Source of the DNA: Brachycybe producta
Lineage: Eukaryota > Arthropoda > Diplopoda > Playtdesmida > Andrognathidae
Length of the DNA stretch: 64,000 bases
Direction: 5' to 3'
Assembly: GCA_036925085.1 (NCBI GenBank)
Contig: JAUPFP010000005.1
Coordinates: forward strand, 1,874,001-1,938,000
Under the pieces are notes generated by a model. That model did not search any database, was not told the DNA's origin, and saw nothing but the letters and a program-made list of their open reading frames with translations. Position numbers and translations under genes: made by a program. Of the stretch, positions 9,361 to 21,400 are shown piece after piece; the stretch's first letter is position 1; every line of letters starts with the position of its first letter.

Positions 9361-10140
9361 TTTACTTGAAGAAAAGAATAAAACAATTGAAACTGCTTAA
9401 GTTGACTATTTGCAAGCACTAATAGAAACGCAATGATAACAGTCATTCCATTAAATCATTTCTTTTGATATACGTGCTTAATAGTGTTAATACTTGTAAG
9501 TCAAATTCATCCTGCAAAGTTGGGTGCGTTACTGTGTATCTGTGAGCCATTAAATTACATAAATCATCAATTTGCCATTGTGGCTCTTGGGCTGCAAAAT
9601 CCAGTTTTCATTGCATTGACTGCATCTTGAAATGTAGATTGAGTAGATGCCAACCTGTCCAAAAGTATTTCATTTCGTTGTACATCATTTGTTGGATGCT
9701 TATGCTTCTGTTTATTTTGGTTATCTGTAAATAATTATTATGATTGACATTGGTATATTATTCATAAATTATTTGTGCATACAAATTCTCTCAGCAGGAC
9801 GGACGTTCAGGGGTTTCTGGTGAAAATAGTGAGTGTGATATTAAAGGCAAATTTTGGTGTACATCAGTACCATCTGTCGAAACTTCAAATTCACTTCGTG
9901 ACTCGGGCATAGGTTATGCAAGCATGGGTGATGGGGCATGGGTGATGCAGGAATTTGAAGATGTGCTACTTGATGATGGGGATGTGAAAAAAGGTGTATT
10001 CCCTTTTGTTGTGCTAAAAATTTGCATAAACACAAGATACTGATTAAATTTGTGAATGGTTTTACTATCTGGCACAATTTCTAACTCCTTGCTTTAATGA
10101 AATTGGTTAAAAATCTCATTAGTGGCATCCATTCCCAAGT
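9361..10140. other. Spacer between the two Harbinger genes
   Basis: AT-rich sequence after the transposase stop. Likely holds the 3' ends of both convergent transcripts and a minus-strand exon of the MADF gene (a hydrophilic frame at 9841-10077 is open but unconvincing). No other gene seen. Confidence 0.4.
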
Positions 10141-10888
10141 CTGAGAGTGCTTACTTGCCCCGATCCACTGGGAAGTTTACATTTTTTCAACTCTCGAGTA
10201 TCGATCCCACAGTTGTCGCCATTTTGTAGTATATTCACCAGCTAAACAGAATTCATTTTATTATTGCATTATTTTATGGCAAATTTAATGACAAAGCATG
10301 GTGTAGGCATCCTGTAACCCATAATTTTATAGTGAATAAATTAAAATGTTAGAAAGTAGAAACATGAAAATGATAATAGAAAATGATATTGTCATTTAAA
10401 ATTTATTTATAGCCAACAAGGAACTAAAATGACATGAAATGGTGGTAATTGCAAAAATAATAACATAAATAGAATAAAGGGACAAGAAGAGAGAAATGCA
10501 AACTGTCTACCCCAACTGGCCATATAACAACAAAATTAGAAAATGAACTTGTCATGTACAATGTATAGCCAACAAGTGGCATGAAAAGGTGGTGCTTTCA
10601 AAATAAAGGGAAGAGAAGAAACAAAAATAAACTGACAACCCCAACTTTTTTTATACCTTCTTTTTGTAAAATGCATCCAATTTCTCTCCACACTGCTTCT
10701 CTCTTCTGTGTGTTTCTATAATCATTCCTTGTTGTGTCATATAATATTGGATGACTTTCAACAAGTGTAATGAGATTCTCTTCAAAATTCTTTGTTTCAA
10801 AAATAGGTGTTTGACATAATGTGATTTCCATTTCTCCATTCAAAAGCACTTGTCTTTGCAATTCTACCTCATCAATGACGGACGCCAT
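10140..10888 (-). pseudogene. Harbinger accessory MADF/Myb-like protein
   Basis: The minus-strand start at 10888 gives MASVIDEVELQRQ and then LITLVESHPILYDTTRNDYR, followed by REAVWREIG: the MADF/Myb-SANT fold whose members guide Harbinger transposase to the TIRs and nucleus. Exon 1 ends at about 10658 with a GAAG|GTATAA donor. A second exon after CTGTTTAG near 10246 reads TTKWRQLWDRYSR and, after a one-base shift, ELKKCKLPSGSGQ, which completes the domain. A further exon may lie near 9720-9780. Convergent to the transposase, as in other Harbinger elements. Inactivated by the shift. Confidence 0.65.
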
Positions 10889-11189
10889 TTTAACTATTTG
10901 GATGCCTGTGATTGGCTGATCGCAGTCAAAAGTAGAACTGATTCTACTCTGTTGCATTGGTCTGCATTTGGTTGCATTGAGCTGTAATGACATCACAATT
11001 TGCTGCATGTGGAGGTAGCATCAGGAAGTTATGAATGTAAATTGTGTATTGGTGCCGTTTAGTTTTAAATTTGGTGCTGCATGACGTCACTCATAAGAAA
11101 CTGCCACTATGGTTAAGTACACTATCCATGCGAGGATGTTACCTCACTAATCTGCCACTAGGGGCGCTATTTAGCTCTATTCGCGGAAT

Positions 11190-12370
11190 ACATAGCCTCA
11201 TAGGTTAGTCTTATTTACTAGCGTTTGCAACTTTGCCCATTAGAATTAGAAGAGCGCATGTGCATTACCATCCTATCCAACGATCTATAAAGAATAGATT
11301 GGCAATTTCATAGACATCAGCGCCCCCAAACTGAGGCTACTGCAGCTACGCACCGCCATGACAGTTATAGGCAGAAATGACAGTGATCAGCAGTCAAATA
11401 CATTAGGGCAGAAAAGGCAGAATTTCGTTATTTCTGGGCAGGTCGTGATATTTTTATGCAGGTGAGGGTATTCGAGGGTAGGTGGGGGTACTACCTACTA
11501 AACTTAACCATTACCTGCCCGAAAAGGAAATTTCCGGAATTTTAAAAAAAATTTGAAATTTTTTGTATAGGTCAGAATGGGCAGAACTTCGTTATTTCTG
11601 GGCAGGTCGCAATATTTTTGGGCAGGTCAGGGTAATCAAGGGTAGGTGAGGCTACTCCCTACTAAACTTAACCATTACCTGCCCGAAAAAAAAATGTCCG
11701 GAATTTTAAAAAAATTTTGAAATTTTTTGTATAGGGCAGAATGGGCAGAATTTCGTTATTTCTGGGCAGGTCGCAATATTTTTGGGCAGGTCAGGGTAAT
11801 CGAGGGTAGGTGGGGGTACTACCTGCCAACAGTGAAAAAGCGAATGACTGTAACAGCAATTGCTAACTAACAGCTAACCAAATTAATTATTTTCAAAGGC
11901 CATTGAATAAATCACGTTTATTATTAATCACGTTTATTATTAATGTTAAATATGTGTATTTTGGTATTTAATTGTGTGAAATAAATAATTAAATTTTATT
12001 GTATTGTATTCAGTATAATTTTACGAGTAGGTTATATAAATAATGAACAAATTCATTAAATGTGTAGTTCCTTTTCTGAAAAAATAAGAATATATGAGTT
12101 TGCTATGAGCAGCTTTTGCCTTTTACTGTCATGGCCGCCGTTGTGTTCAATTCGCCTCAAAGATGGCGTCTTAACTGCCAATCTATTTATAGATCGTTGA
12201 TCCTATCGTTTTATATAGGAAAGTGATTGCAGATTTGAGTTAGCAACGCCATCTATTGATCACCAATAGAAACTGCCGATGAGACGATCACTATAGGTTT
12301 GGTTAGGTTAGTTTTCCTAATTCTAATGGGCAAACGCTAGTGTCTATTTTTGTGATAAAGTTAGTATTTG
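11190..12370. mobile_element. Inverted-repeat element with internal tandem repeats
   Basis: Left arm 11195-11365 and right arm 12120-12350 are inverted relatives. The right arm, reverse-complemented, gives ACTAGCGTTTGCCCATTAG, ACGATCTATAAATAGATTGG and GCCATGACAGT in the same order as the left arm, with an extra ~70 bp in the right arm. The centre contains the 164 bp tandem repeats below. No coding frame. It resembles a MITE or fold-back element; exact ends and target duplication are not clear. Its right end lies about 100 bp from the NSMAF start codon. Confidence 0.55.
11408..11831 (+). repeat. 164 bp tandem repeat, about 2.6 copies
   Basis: GCAGAATTTCGTTATTTCTG recurs at 11417, 11581 (one mismatch) and 11745, an exact 164 bp period. 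Each unit also contains GTACTACCTACTAAACTTAACC-type and CTGCCCGAAA segments and an A/T homopolymer stretch. Confidence 0.85.
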
Positions 12371-12460
12371 TTACAATTAAGGTTGTTGGTTGTGATCTGC
12401 TGATCTGTATCTATTGTTTTGTTCGTTGTTGGGTTATATAAGCAGCGGTGAACGAACAGA

Positions 12461-12492
12461 ATGGAAATACCGGAAATGGATTGCCGGGAGAG
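12461..12492 (+). CDS. NSMAF: NSMAF exon 1 (start codon)
   Basis: ATG GAA ATA CCG begins a 10-codon segment MEIPEMDCRE ending in AG|GTAATT, phase 2. Joining to exon 2 makes Arg and produces ERFSLLLL, as in vertebrate NSMAF. A TATA-like TTATATAAG lies at 12434-12442, only about 20 bp upstream of the ATG, too close to be its usual promoter, so the transcription start is uncertain. Confidence 0.8.
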
Positions 12493-15400
12493 GTAATTTG
12501 ATATTATTATGACAGTCAGTCATTTTTTTTTGCTGTCATTGGCTATGTTCCTGATAGCAGAGAACTCGTATTATGGCGGGGATAGTTTCGAAGTGACCCT
12601 ACATTAAGGTATCCCGCTTGAAATAGGTATTTTCAAAGGTGACAAGAGTAGATATTATGTATATACATGTATATTGTAATTTTATTGTAGGTTCTAATAG
12701 GTTTCCAATAAGTTCTACCTAATAGCGCAGGGGTAACCACTCTGACTTACAGGCAATTATAAATCGGGACAAACAGAAGTTGGCTCCGCCCTTTTTATGA
12801 CGACTAGCAACTTCTAATTGGTTTGTTGTGTGAATCGACGTTGAAAAGGGTGGAGCATGTGACGGCCGACTGCATAACCAACCAATTAGAAGTTGCGTTC
12901 TTCATGAAAAGGGCGGAGACACCTTCTGTTTGTCACGATTTCTAATTGCCTGTTTCTGAATTTTGATGTGAGATGCCAGAGTTCGATCCTCGTCTTAGGG
13001 TCCGTACACTAGGCTATTGAACAACAGTGAACACATTCGTTTTTCCAGAGCATATGTAGTAATGAGACATTGCTGGCCCTTTGGCGCCACCGTTTAGCAA
13101 ACTCTTTTGATGTTGAACTGGTGGTGCCGGGGTCGACTCTGTTGTCGGCTGTGGGCCAGCCTCTGTTCCTCTGGGGTTGATTTTACCGGGAGCGACATTC
13201 ACTTGCCGAGCCTAGTAACGGCCCACAAAAAGACCGTCTCTTCCTAGGGATCTTCGGTATAGTGCTTGACAATTCCGACGTCCTTGTTTCAGTCCTCTGG
13301 TTTCAGTCTCTGGAGGCTCCAGGCGGAGGGACTCAGGTATTATCTGAGTTCCTTCCGTTGGATACTCTGTTATTTTCGGAGTGCTAAACTCAAAACAATT
13401 CAAGGTGCCGGGGATATTGCCTTAAAAGGAAAGGTATTTTTGGGTCTCTTATTTCCAATTTCTCACGATCAGCCTGGGTTCCACAAATTCACTTAGAATT
13501 CGGGCCACCCAAGTCTGAACATCTGTGCACCAAGGGGTGCCATACTGTCAAGACGGAATTTCGACTAAAGTGTTTCACCTTCTGTTACTACAGGGTGTCA
13601 CAGTAAGGAACGACACCCAATGCATTCGTTGGCCTTGGCTAAGCTGGGTCAGGATAAAAAGATGAACGAATGAACGGGATGAATATTGGGGTAACTCTAA
13701 AACCCGACACAGAATGCATTTAGAATTAGATGAACACTATATTTTAATTAATGAACACACATTTTAAAGGGATGAACAGAGAGAAATAAAAGGATGAACA
13801 TACTTTAAAGGGATGAACAGAGAGAAATAAAAGGATGAACATACTTTAAAGGGATGAACATGGTTTTAGGGAGGGTGAACATGGTTTTAGGGGGGTGAAC
13901 ATCGTTTTAGGGGGGATGAACATGGTTTGTGGGGGGATGAACATGGTTTGAGGGGGATGAACATGGTTTGAGGGGGGATGAACATGGTTTGAGGGGGATG
14001 AACATGGTTTGAGGGAGAGATGAACATGGTTTGAGGGAGAGATGAACATGGTTTGAGGGAGAGATGAACATGGTTTGAGGGAGAGATGAACATGGTTTGA
14101 GGGGGGATGAACATGGTTTGAGGGTGGGGATGAACATGGTTTGAGGGTGGGGATGAACATGGTTTGAGGGTGGGGATGAACATGGTTTGAGGGTGGGGAT
14201 GAACATGGTTTGAGGGTGGGGATGAACATGGTTTGAGGGTGGGGATGAACATGGTTTGAGGGTGGGGATGAACATGGTTTGAGGGTGGGGATGAACATGG
14301 TTTGAGGGTGGGGATGAACATGGTTTGAGGGGGATGAACATGGTTTGAGGGGGGATGAACATGGTTTGAGGGGGATGAACATGGTTTGAGGGGGATGAAC
14401 ATGGTTTGAGGGGGATGAACATGGTTTGAGTGGGGATGAACATGGTTTGAGGGGGATGAACATGGTTTGAGGGGGGATGAACATGGTTTGAGGGGGATGA
14501 ACATGGTTTTAGTTTAGGTTAGGTTCGGTTACCTAACCTAACCAAACCTAACCTAAACTAAAGCCATGTTCATCCCCTCTAAAACCATGTTCATCCCCCC
14601 TGAAACCATGTTCATCCCCCCTGAAACCATGTTCATCCGCTCTAAAACCATGTTCATCCCTCTTAAACCCGTGTTAATCCCTTTAAAGTATGTTCATCCT
14701 TTTATTTCTTTGTTCATTCCTTTAAAATGTGTGTTCATCCATGATATAGTGTTCATCTTATTCTATATGCATTTTGTGTCGGGTTTTAGAGTTACCCCAA
14801 TGTTCGTCCCATTCATTCGTTCATCTTTTTATCCTGACCCGCTAAGCTTTGGTCACCAGACTACCTCAGAGGGTGTGCGTTCCAATACCTTCCGTAGTGT
14901 GTACGGGGTATCACCAAGTAAACACCACTAAACGTAAATTATTATTATTTTTTTAGGGATGGGCCATTCGAATCCCGCGAATCATAAAAGATTCGAAAAC
15001 TTGAATCTTTGCATGTTTTTCATCTTCCGAATCCTAACCTTAAGAAACTGTTAAAACTTTGGTAAAATTAGTTTTAACTCCATTGACGTCCAATAGAAGC
15101 GTTCACTAACAACAACAAAAACTGGCAATAATTGCAATTTCTGGGCTATGGTCTATGGGCTCAATATAAACATGATGTTAGCGTGCTTTGTGGAGATTTT
15201 TAGAAGTAATTTTACAATATAGCCTCTTAAGCCTGGCCCGAGGGGGTTGTTGGTCCATTATCGGGTGCCTCCCCAGGTGGCGGATAGGGGAATGCCCGCC
15301 AGTTATTTAGGGTTCTGAGGGCATAAAATACTCAGGGCAGACCAAAACCAAACCACGCCATTGCAGGTCCCCCAGCCCGGGTGCCAGAGTGAAGGGTCGA

Positions 15401-18400
15401 TGTCAGGTTGGCAGCCGGTTGTAAAGATTTGCCAAAACAAATGATGTTGGTTCTAAATAGTATTCCGAATATGGCTAGGGCATCCCCGCCATAAGCGATG
15501 CGCAGCTGCAACGCCTGGTGGCTGTGATAAATTGGCGAGGGCTACCCCACAGTGGACAGGTGGAGCTAAAGAAGCGAGTCCAGCATCAACAACAAGGAGG
15601 TCTTGGAAGTAGTGGTAAAAGTGGAGGTACTAAACTCAGGTTTGGCACCTGGAATATAGGGAGTTTGACAGGGAAGACTAGGGAGTTATCTGGTGTGCTA
15701 AAGGCTAGGAGAGTAAATGTTGCATGTCTGCAGGAGACAAGATGGAAAGGTGATAGACAGGGACATTGGGGATGGGTATAAACTAATTTATGCAAGTAGT
15801 GAGGAGGGTAGAAATGGAGTGGGAATTGTCCTAGATCAGGAACTCATAGTATGGTTGAGGTTAGGCGGATAAATAGTAGGCTGTTAGTAGTAAAGGTAGT
15901 TTGGTTTGGCATTGTTATAAATGTAGTTAGTGCGTATGGCCCCCAGGTTGGATTAGATACAGCCAGAAAACGAGCATTCTGGGAACAGTTTTATGCCCTG
16001 ATATTGGGCCTGAGTAGGGAGGAACGAGTCATAATTGGTGGGGACTTTAATGGACATATAGGTAGAAGTAGGGAAGGGTATGAAGAGGTACATGGTGGGT
16101 GGGGCTGTGGAGAGCAAAATAAAGCAGGGGAGAGTATCCTGGAGGTGGCAGTGGCACATAAGTTAATTATAGCAAACACACTATTCCAGAAAGGAGAGGA
16201 ACATTTGATTACTTTTAAGAGTAGGGCAGGAGAATCCCAGATTGATCTCTTCATGATTCGGAGTGACGATAGAAACGAGTGCAAGGATTGTAAAGTGATA
16301 CCGAGTGAAAACCTAGTGGGACAACATAGGCTAGTAGTGTTAGACCTAAAACCTAGGGGTGCAAAACAGGTGGTCAGACATAGAGAGACAGCAATTAGGT
16401 GGTGGGCATTACCAGACAAGGTGGTAGAGTTTAAGAAAATGGCAGGTAAGATAGCATGGGATTTAGATGGCACTGCAGGAGAGCTGTGGACACGGGTAGC
16501 ACAACAGATCCATAATTGTGGAAACAAGGTACTAGGGACAGTACAAGTAGGGGGTCCCGATAAAGACAGAGAAACTTGGTGGTGGGATGAGGAGGTACAG
16601 ATGGCAGTTAAAAAGAAAAAAGATGCTTTCAAGACTTGGTGGCACAATGGAAGCAGGGAGGCCCAGATAGAATACAAGCATGCCAAGATAGAGGCCAAGC
16701 AGTGGGTAGCCTTAGCAAAGCGTAAGAAATATGCGGACATGTATGCTGAGTTAGGTACCAGAGCAGGAGAAAGGGCAGTATATAAAATAGCTAGGGCTTG
16801 GGAGAGGACAGGCAGGGATATTGAAAAGGTGTTGAGTGTCAAGGATAATGGGGGCAAAGTATTGTGGGGTAGGAAACCAGTACGGAACAGGTGGGGGAAT
16901 ATTTTAGTAAGCTTATGAATGAGGGGGTAGAGCATGAGCCTTTCACTGGAAGAAATAATGATGGAGAAGGAGTGGAGCAGGTTAGGGCTGAGGAAATTGT
17001 TCAGGCATTGCGAAAAATGAAGCTAGGGAAGGCTTTAGGGCCAGATAGGATACCAGTAGAGGTGTGGAAGGTCTTGGGGAATGTTGCCATTTCCTGGCTC
17101 ACAAAGTTATTCAATAGATTGGCTATAGGGGATAGAATGCCAGGAGCATGGCGGGACAGCTGGTTAGTGCCTATTTTCAAAGGGAAGGGTGATGTTCAGG
17201 AATGTGGGAACTATAGAGGTATTAAATTGATGAGTCATATGATGAAGCTTTGGGAGAAAGTAATTGAAGCTCGACTATGGGGTAAAACTGCAATTTTGGG
17301 AAGTCAGTTTGGGTTTATGCCAGGAAGATCCACACTGCACCCTATTTTTGCCGTAAGGCAAGTTATTGAGAAGTTTCGGCTGCCAAGAAAGAGTTACACA
17401 TGGTATTTATAGATCTAGAGAAAGCCTATGACAGAGTACCACGAAGTTATTGTGGGAGGTCTTACAGAAGAAGAGGGTGGGTGAGAGTTATATAGATATG
17501 GTGAGGGACATGTATAGGGATGCACGGACAAGCATTAAGACTGCCTGGGGGTTCTCTGATAGTTTTCGTGTTAGGATTGGTGTGCGTGCACCAGGGCTCA
17601 ACACTTAGTACATATCCATTTTGGTCCTGGATGAGTTACTGGCAGGGGTGAGGCAGGAGGTTCCCTGGTGTATGCTGTTTGCAGATGACAGTCTTAGTTG
17701 GGGAATCCAAAATGGAACTCGAGAGAATGTTAGAGGAGACTAGGAATGCCTTGGAATCAAAGTGGTTGAAAATAAGTAGGGCAAAATGGAGTACATGAAA
17801 TTTCAGTGGGATGGGAAAGAACAGTTGAGTGAGGGGATTAGACTTGGGGACAGTTTAATGCAGCAGGTGCATGACTTTAAATATTTAGGATCTGTGCTGC
17901 AAGATGATGGGAGCTTAGACATCACAAACCGGATAAACGCTGGTTGGCATAGGTGGAGGCAGGCTAGTGGGGTATTATGTGACAGGAAGGTACCTATAAA
18001 ATTGAAGGGAAAGTTTTATAGTACAGTAGTTAGACCAGGTATGGTGTCTGAGTCAGACTGTTGGGCAATCAAGAAGGTGTATGAGAATAGAATGCAGGTA
18101 GCTGAATTGAGAATGCTAAGGTTTATGAGTGGGGTGACCAAATGGGATAAGATCAGAAATGATTTTATTAGGGGTAGTGTAGGGGTAACAAATACTGTAG
18201 AAAAGATGTAGGAAAATATTCTGCGGTGGTTTGGGCATGTCCTCAGGCGTGGGGAAGATGGGCTGCTGAGGCAAGCAATGAACTTAGACATGGGAATAAA
18301 ACGGGGTAGAGGAAGACCCAAGCAAACCTGGGGCGTGGTAGTAAAACAGGATATGGTGGTATGTGAGGTTACTGGGGGCTTGGTGCAAAATTGGAAAGAG

Positions 18401-21400
18401 TGGAGATATAGAACCAGCAAGGCCGACCCTGCTGCTTGCGGGATAAGGTACAGGAAATGAGCCTCTTAAGCATGGATTTAAATTAATCCACCTTGCGGGA
18501 TGACCACTCAAACAATTTTATGCATGAGATTATACTTGTATTGGGAGGGGGTCCTAATTATCTGACAGTTCATTATTTCAGCTGCACCAGAACACATTGC
18601 AATTGTCATTCGGTTTACATTTTTATGTTTTGACAGCTGCGTTTCACATACTGTGATCGGACATTTTTCCTCTGCCACTGGCCTTATTGTCTGCTTGGAG
18701 AGTAGTTTTTCAAATTCAAATTCCAAACTTGAAATTAAACATTACACAGTATTATTAAGAATTTTAGGAATAAAAGATAGTAATTAATAAGAAATCATTC
18801 GATCGGATAATGCTTTCTGTTCAATTGAATATTCGGAAGAAGAAAAAAACTGTTGTATATTCGCGGCATCTCTAAAACCATTCACCTATTAGCAGATTTC
18901 TTGTGAATTCGATGTTCTTGTCTTAGCTTGCTATTTGTTTACCGAATTATAATTAAAACGAAATGCTTTTTGTTTTTTTAACATTAAAGGTTTTCTCTTT
19001 TGTTGTTGGACCCTGGTGAAATTTATTTTGAGGATTTTGCTGCTTTCTACTATGCTGCAAATGTTTCCGAAGATGAAGCGATTCAAAAGTGAGTAGCCAG
19101 TTCAGAAATGCCATTACTATTATGCAATGTGTATAGAAAAAAGGGAGACAATAAATAGCTTATTTTTATATAGCTAATGTGTTTTAGTAATGTTTAATCT
19201 CTTTTTAAACTTAAGAGGGTTACAGAAGCGTCACGGACGTTTTCTTTTGACAGACGACATTGATTGCAGTGTCTGACATCAGAGGCGCCACTTGTATTGA
19301 ATTAGCATAGACATAATGCTAATTTAAATTTCAAACATACAGTTAGGTTTGGTAGCCATTATCTGGAGACATATAAGTTTTTAAAATGTGATTAAAACTG
19401 TAATAAATATTAGATTGTTTAATGGAACAGATTAATGATTTTTCAGACTTTAAATCTCCCTTTAAATATTTTTAATTAAGTATTTAAAAAGGTGTTTTTT
19501 TTCCCTATGCAAAATCTCATAGAAGAAAAAAAGCTACATATTTGGTATTCATTATCTTATTTTTGCAAAGGAGATAATAGTAAAATAAAAAAATGTGGTG
19601 GTAGATTTATTTGTTTTCTATAAGAACAATCAAATTTCATTACCTAATTGCTTACGTTTATTTTTATATTGAAGTAAAACTCAATCAATAAGAATCTGAT
19701 TCAGTCAAGGCCTGGTTAGAGAGTACGTATTTGAATTTCGTTTGAATTGAAATGAGCGCGCATGCGCAGAAGCGGTTTAACGCCGTTTGAGAAAGTTGAA
19801 AACGACGCCATTTTTCCACCGCTTCGATGGAAAACGACGTCGTTTTAAAAAGAATAACCAACCCTACATGGAAGATTTCCGATTAAGGTAAGAATTTTAA
19901 GTGCAAAGAACAATAAAATTTAAAAAAATCTACCTTTAGCAGCGATTTTTCAGTCAAAAATGACCACACAAATCGCCGTATATAAGGTGAATGATTTCGT
20001 TTACGTTTTTGTTTTATAGTGTCTTCCCTAACTAAAATTGTTATTTTATTACGAAATTTCACTAAATCTTTTATTTTTATATTTATTTTTTTCAAAATTT
20101 AAAAAAATTTGCTAGAAAAAAGCAAATAAAATACGTTGGTGACTTAAATCACGCTAACGGACATCCAAGATGGCGGAAAAAATTTGTCCGTTGTAGCCTC
20201 TAATACATAGCAAAAAAATTACCATTTGTCCTATATACATAATAACCAACGATGCGAGCACCATCTATGAATATGTTTAGGAATTAATCTACTTTGTAAC
20301 CCTCATAAGAACTTGCAATTATATTTAGCTGAAATCGGTATATGCTAAAGAAGGACTACGAAGGACTATGATGGTTAGGGTTTCCATTACCGGTCACTTA
20401 TTACCGAAACCAGTAATACCGGTAAATTTCCTTAATAAAGCAAAAACTTTAATAAGCGCTGTAAAATAAACCGTCAAAAAATTGAAGAAAAAATATTCCC
20501 ATGTTAAAAAAAAATTAAAATATAAATTCATACCTAATAATTATATAATAAAAATAATCATGATAAATAAAACAAGTGGGTTTTTATTTTCGTTACTTAA
20601 ATATATATTTTAAGTAAATAACAATTTATAACAAACAATTTAATTTTGTGAAAATAAATATGACCAAACAGCATGGCTTCCGAGTTTCACCACATAAGTA
20701 ACACTTAAATTTGTTGTCCACACAAGAGAGAAAATTATGAACCGAATTTAAGCACACTCCACAACTTGCAATTTAACCACGGCCTTAAGATGATGGACGT
20801 TTGGGCCATGAATGGGTGACCCAAGTCCTCACAAGTTGAGGTTTGAAGCACTGGCTGATGACTCCACAAGAATAATGATGAGTTATTATTGAAAGAGGAT
20901 TGTATCACTCTGAACACCCAGGAACTTTAAAGAATCATGCATATGCCAAGTTCATGTATATTACAAAATTCACTTTTTTCTGAGTTGAAAAATAAAAAAG
21001 ATACTTCAAAATGATGACCAGTTCCATGAAGTGACTGCCTTGGGACTATGGTGTGAGAGAGTGGTGAATTTACTGAAGAAATCTTCAGTTTATATAGATA
21101 GTAGCCGTAAAACTTTCTAGTAGATTCTTCACATAACCAAATTTGCATATACCAATCTGATGATGTCATTATGACATAATTATAAATTCAATTCAATTCA
21201 ATTCAATTAAATACACCTGCAATCAGCTCGAAAGCCATGTGGCAGGGAGGGATTGCTCCCAATCACGACTGATTGTCATTATTTAAAAATAAGACATCAT
21301 CATGAAATTGAAATCGTCCTAACAAAGAACTATTCACAGGAAGAGAATTCCATAGTCTAATAACATTAGGAAGAAAAGACCAAAAATATGAATCAGTCCT

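Larger units (their letters stand above)
7586..11027 (+). mobile_element. PIF/Harbinger DNA transposon, nearly complete
   Basis: Two open gene sets of the PIF/Harbinger type, a DDE transposase (+) and a MADF/Myb-like protein (-), lie convergently between 21 bp terminal inverted repeats at 7586-7606 and 11007-11027 that differ at one base. Their shared core is ATGCTACCTCCACAT. Length about 3.4 kb is usual for the superfamily. I could not identify a clear 3 bp target duplication (flanks ATG and GTT). Both genes are broken by small indels, so the copy is old but structurally whole. Confidence 0.8.
13590..14905. mobile_element. Fold-back element with minisatellite arms
   Basis: The left half (unique part 13600-13735, then a GATGAACATGG tandem array) is repeated inverted on the right (array 14555-14760, then unique part to ~14900). 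Shared unique landmarks: GGGTCAGGATAAAAAGATGA, GGGGTAACTCTAAAACCCGA and AAAGGATGAACATACTTTAA. The arms meet in a TTAGGTTAGG / CCTAACCTAA palindrome at 14512-14560. Long inverted arms built of tandem repeats are the hallmark of Foldback/Galileo-type elements. The left array is far longer than the right, so one arm expanded. Outer ends are approximate. No transposase. Confidence 0.65.
15233..18459 (+). mobile_element. RTE-clade LINE with 12 bp target duplication
   Basis: 3.2 kb, flanked by AGCCTCTTAAGC at 15221-15232 and 18460-18471. The 5' leader contains GGTGCCTCCCCAGGTGGCGG, typical of this family. One coding region follows: APE endonuclease, then reverse transcriptase. Several shifts and stops inactivate it. 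It sits in NSMAF intron 1 in sense orientation. Confidence 0.85.

Noticed and set aside
12434-12442. TATATAAG as the NSMAF TATA box
   Set aside because: Lies about 20 bp before the start codon, so transcription from it would begin at or after the ATG; kept only as a remark.
13846-14504. Three overlapping minus-strand frames of 178-212 codons (MFIPPQT/KPCSSP repeats)
   Set aside because: They are the three frames of a stop-free minisatellite whose unit length is not a multiple of three; no gene.
14512-14560. Telomere or interstitial telomeric array (TTAGG)
   Set aside because: Only a short palindromic run at the hinge of the fold-back element, too short and irregular for a telomeric array.
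15991-16935. 314-codon minus-strand frame
   Set aside because: Antisense shadow of the RTE endonuclease; the + strand has all family motifs.
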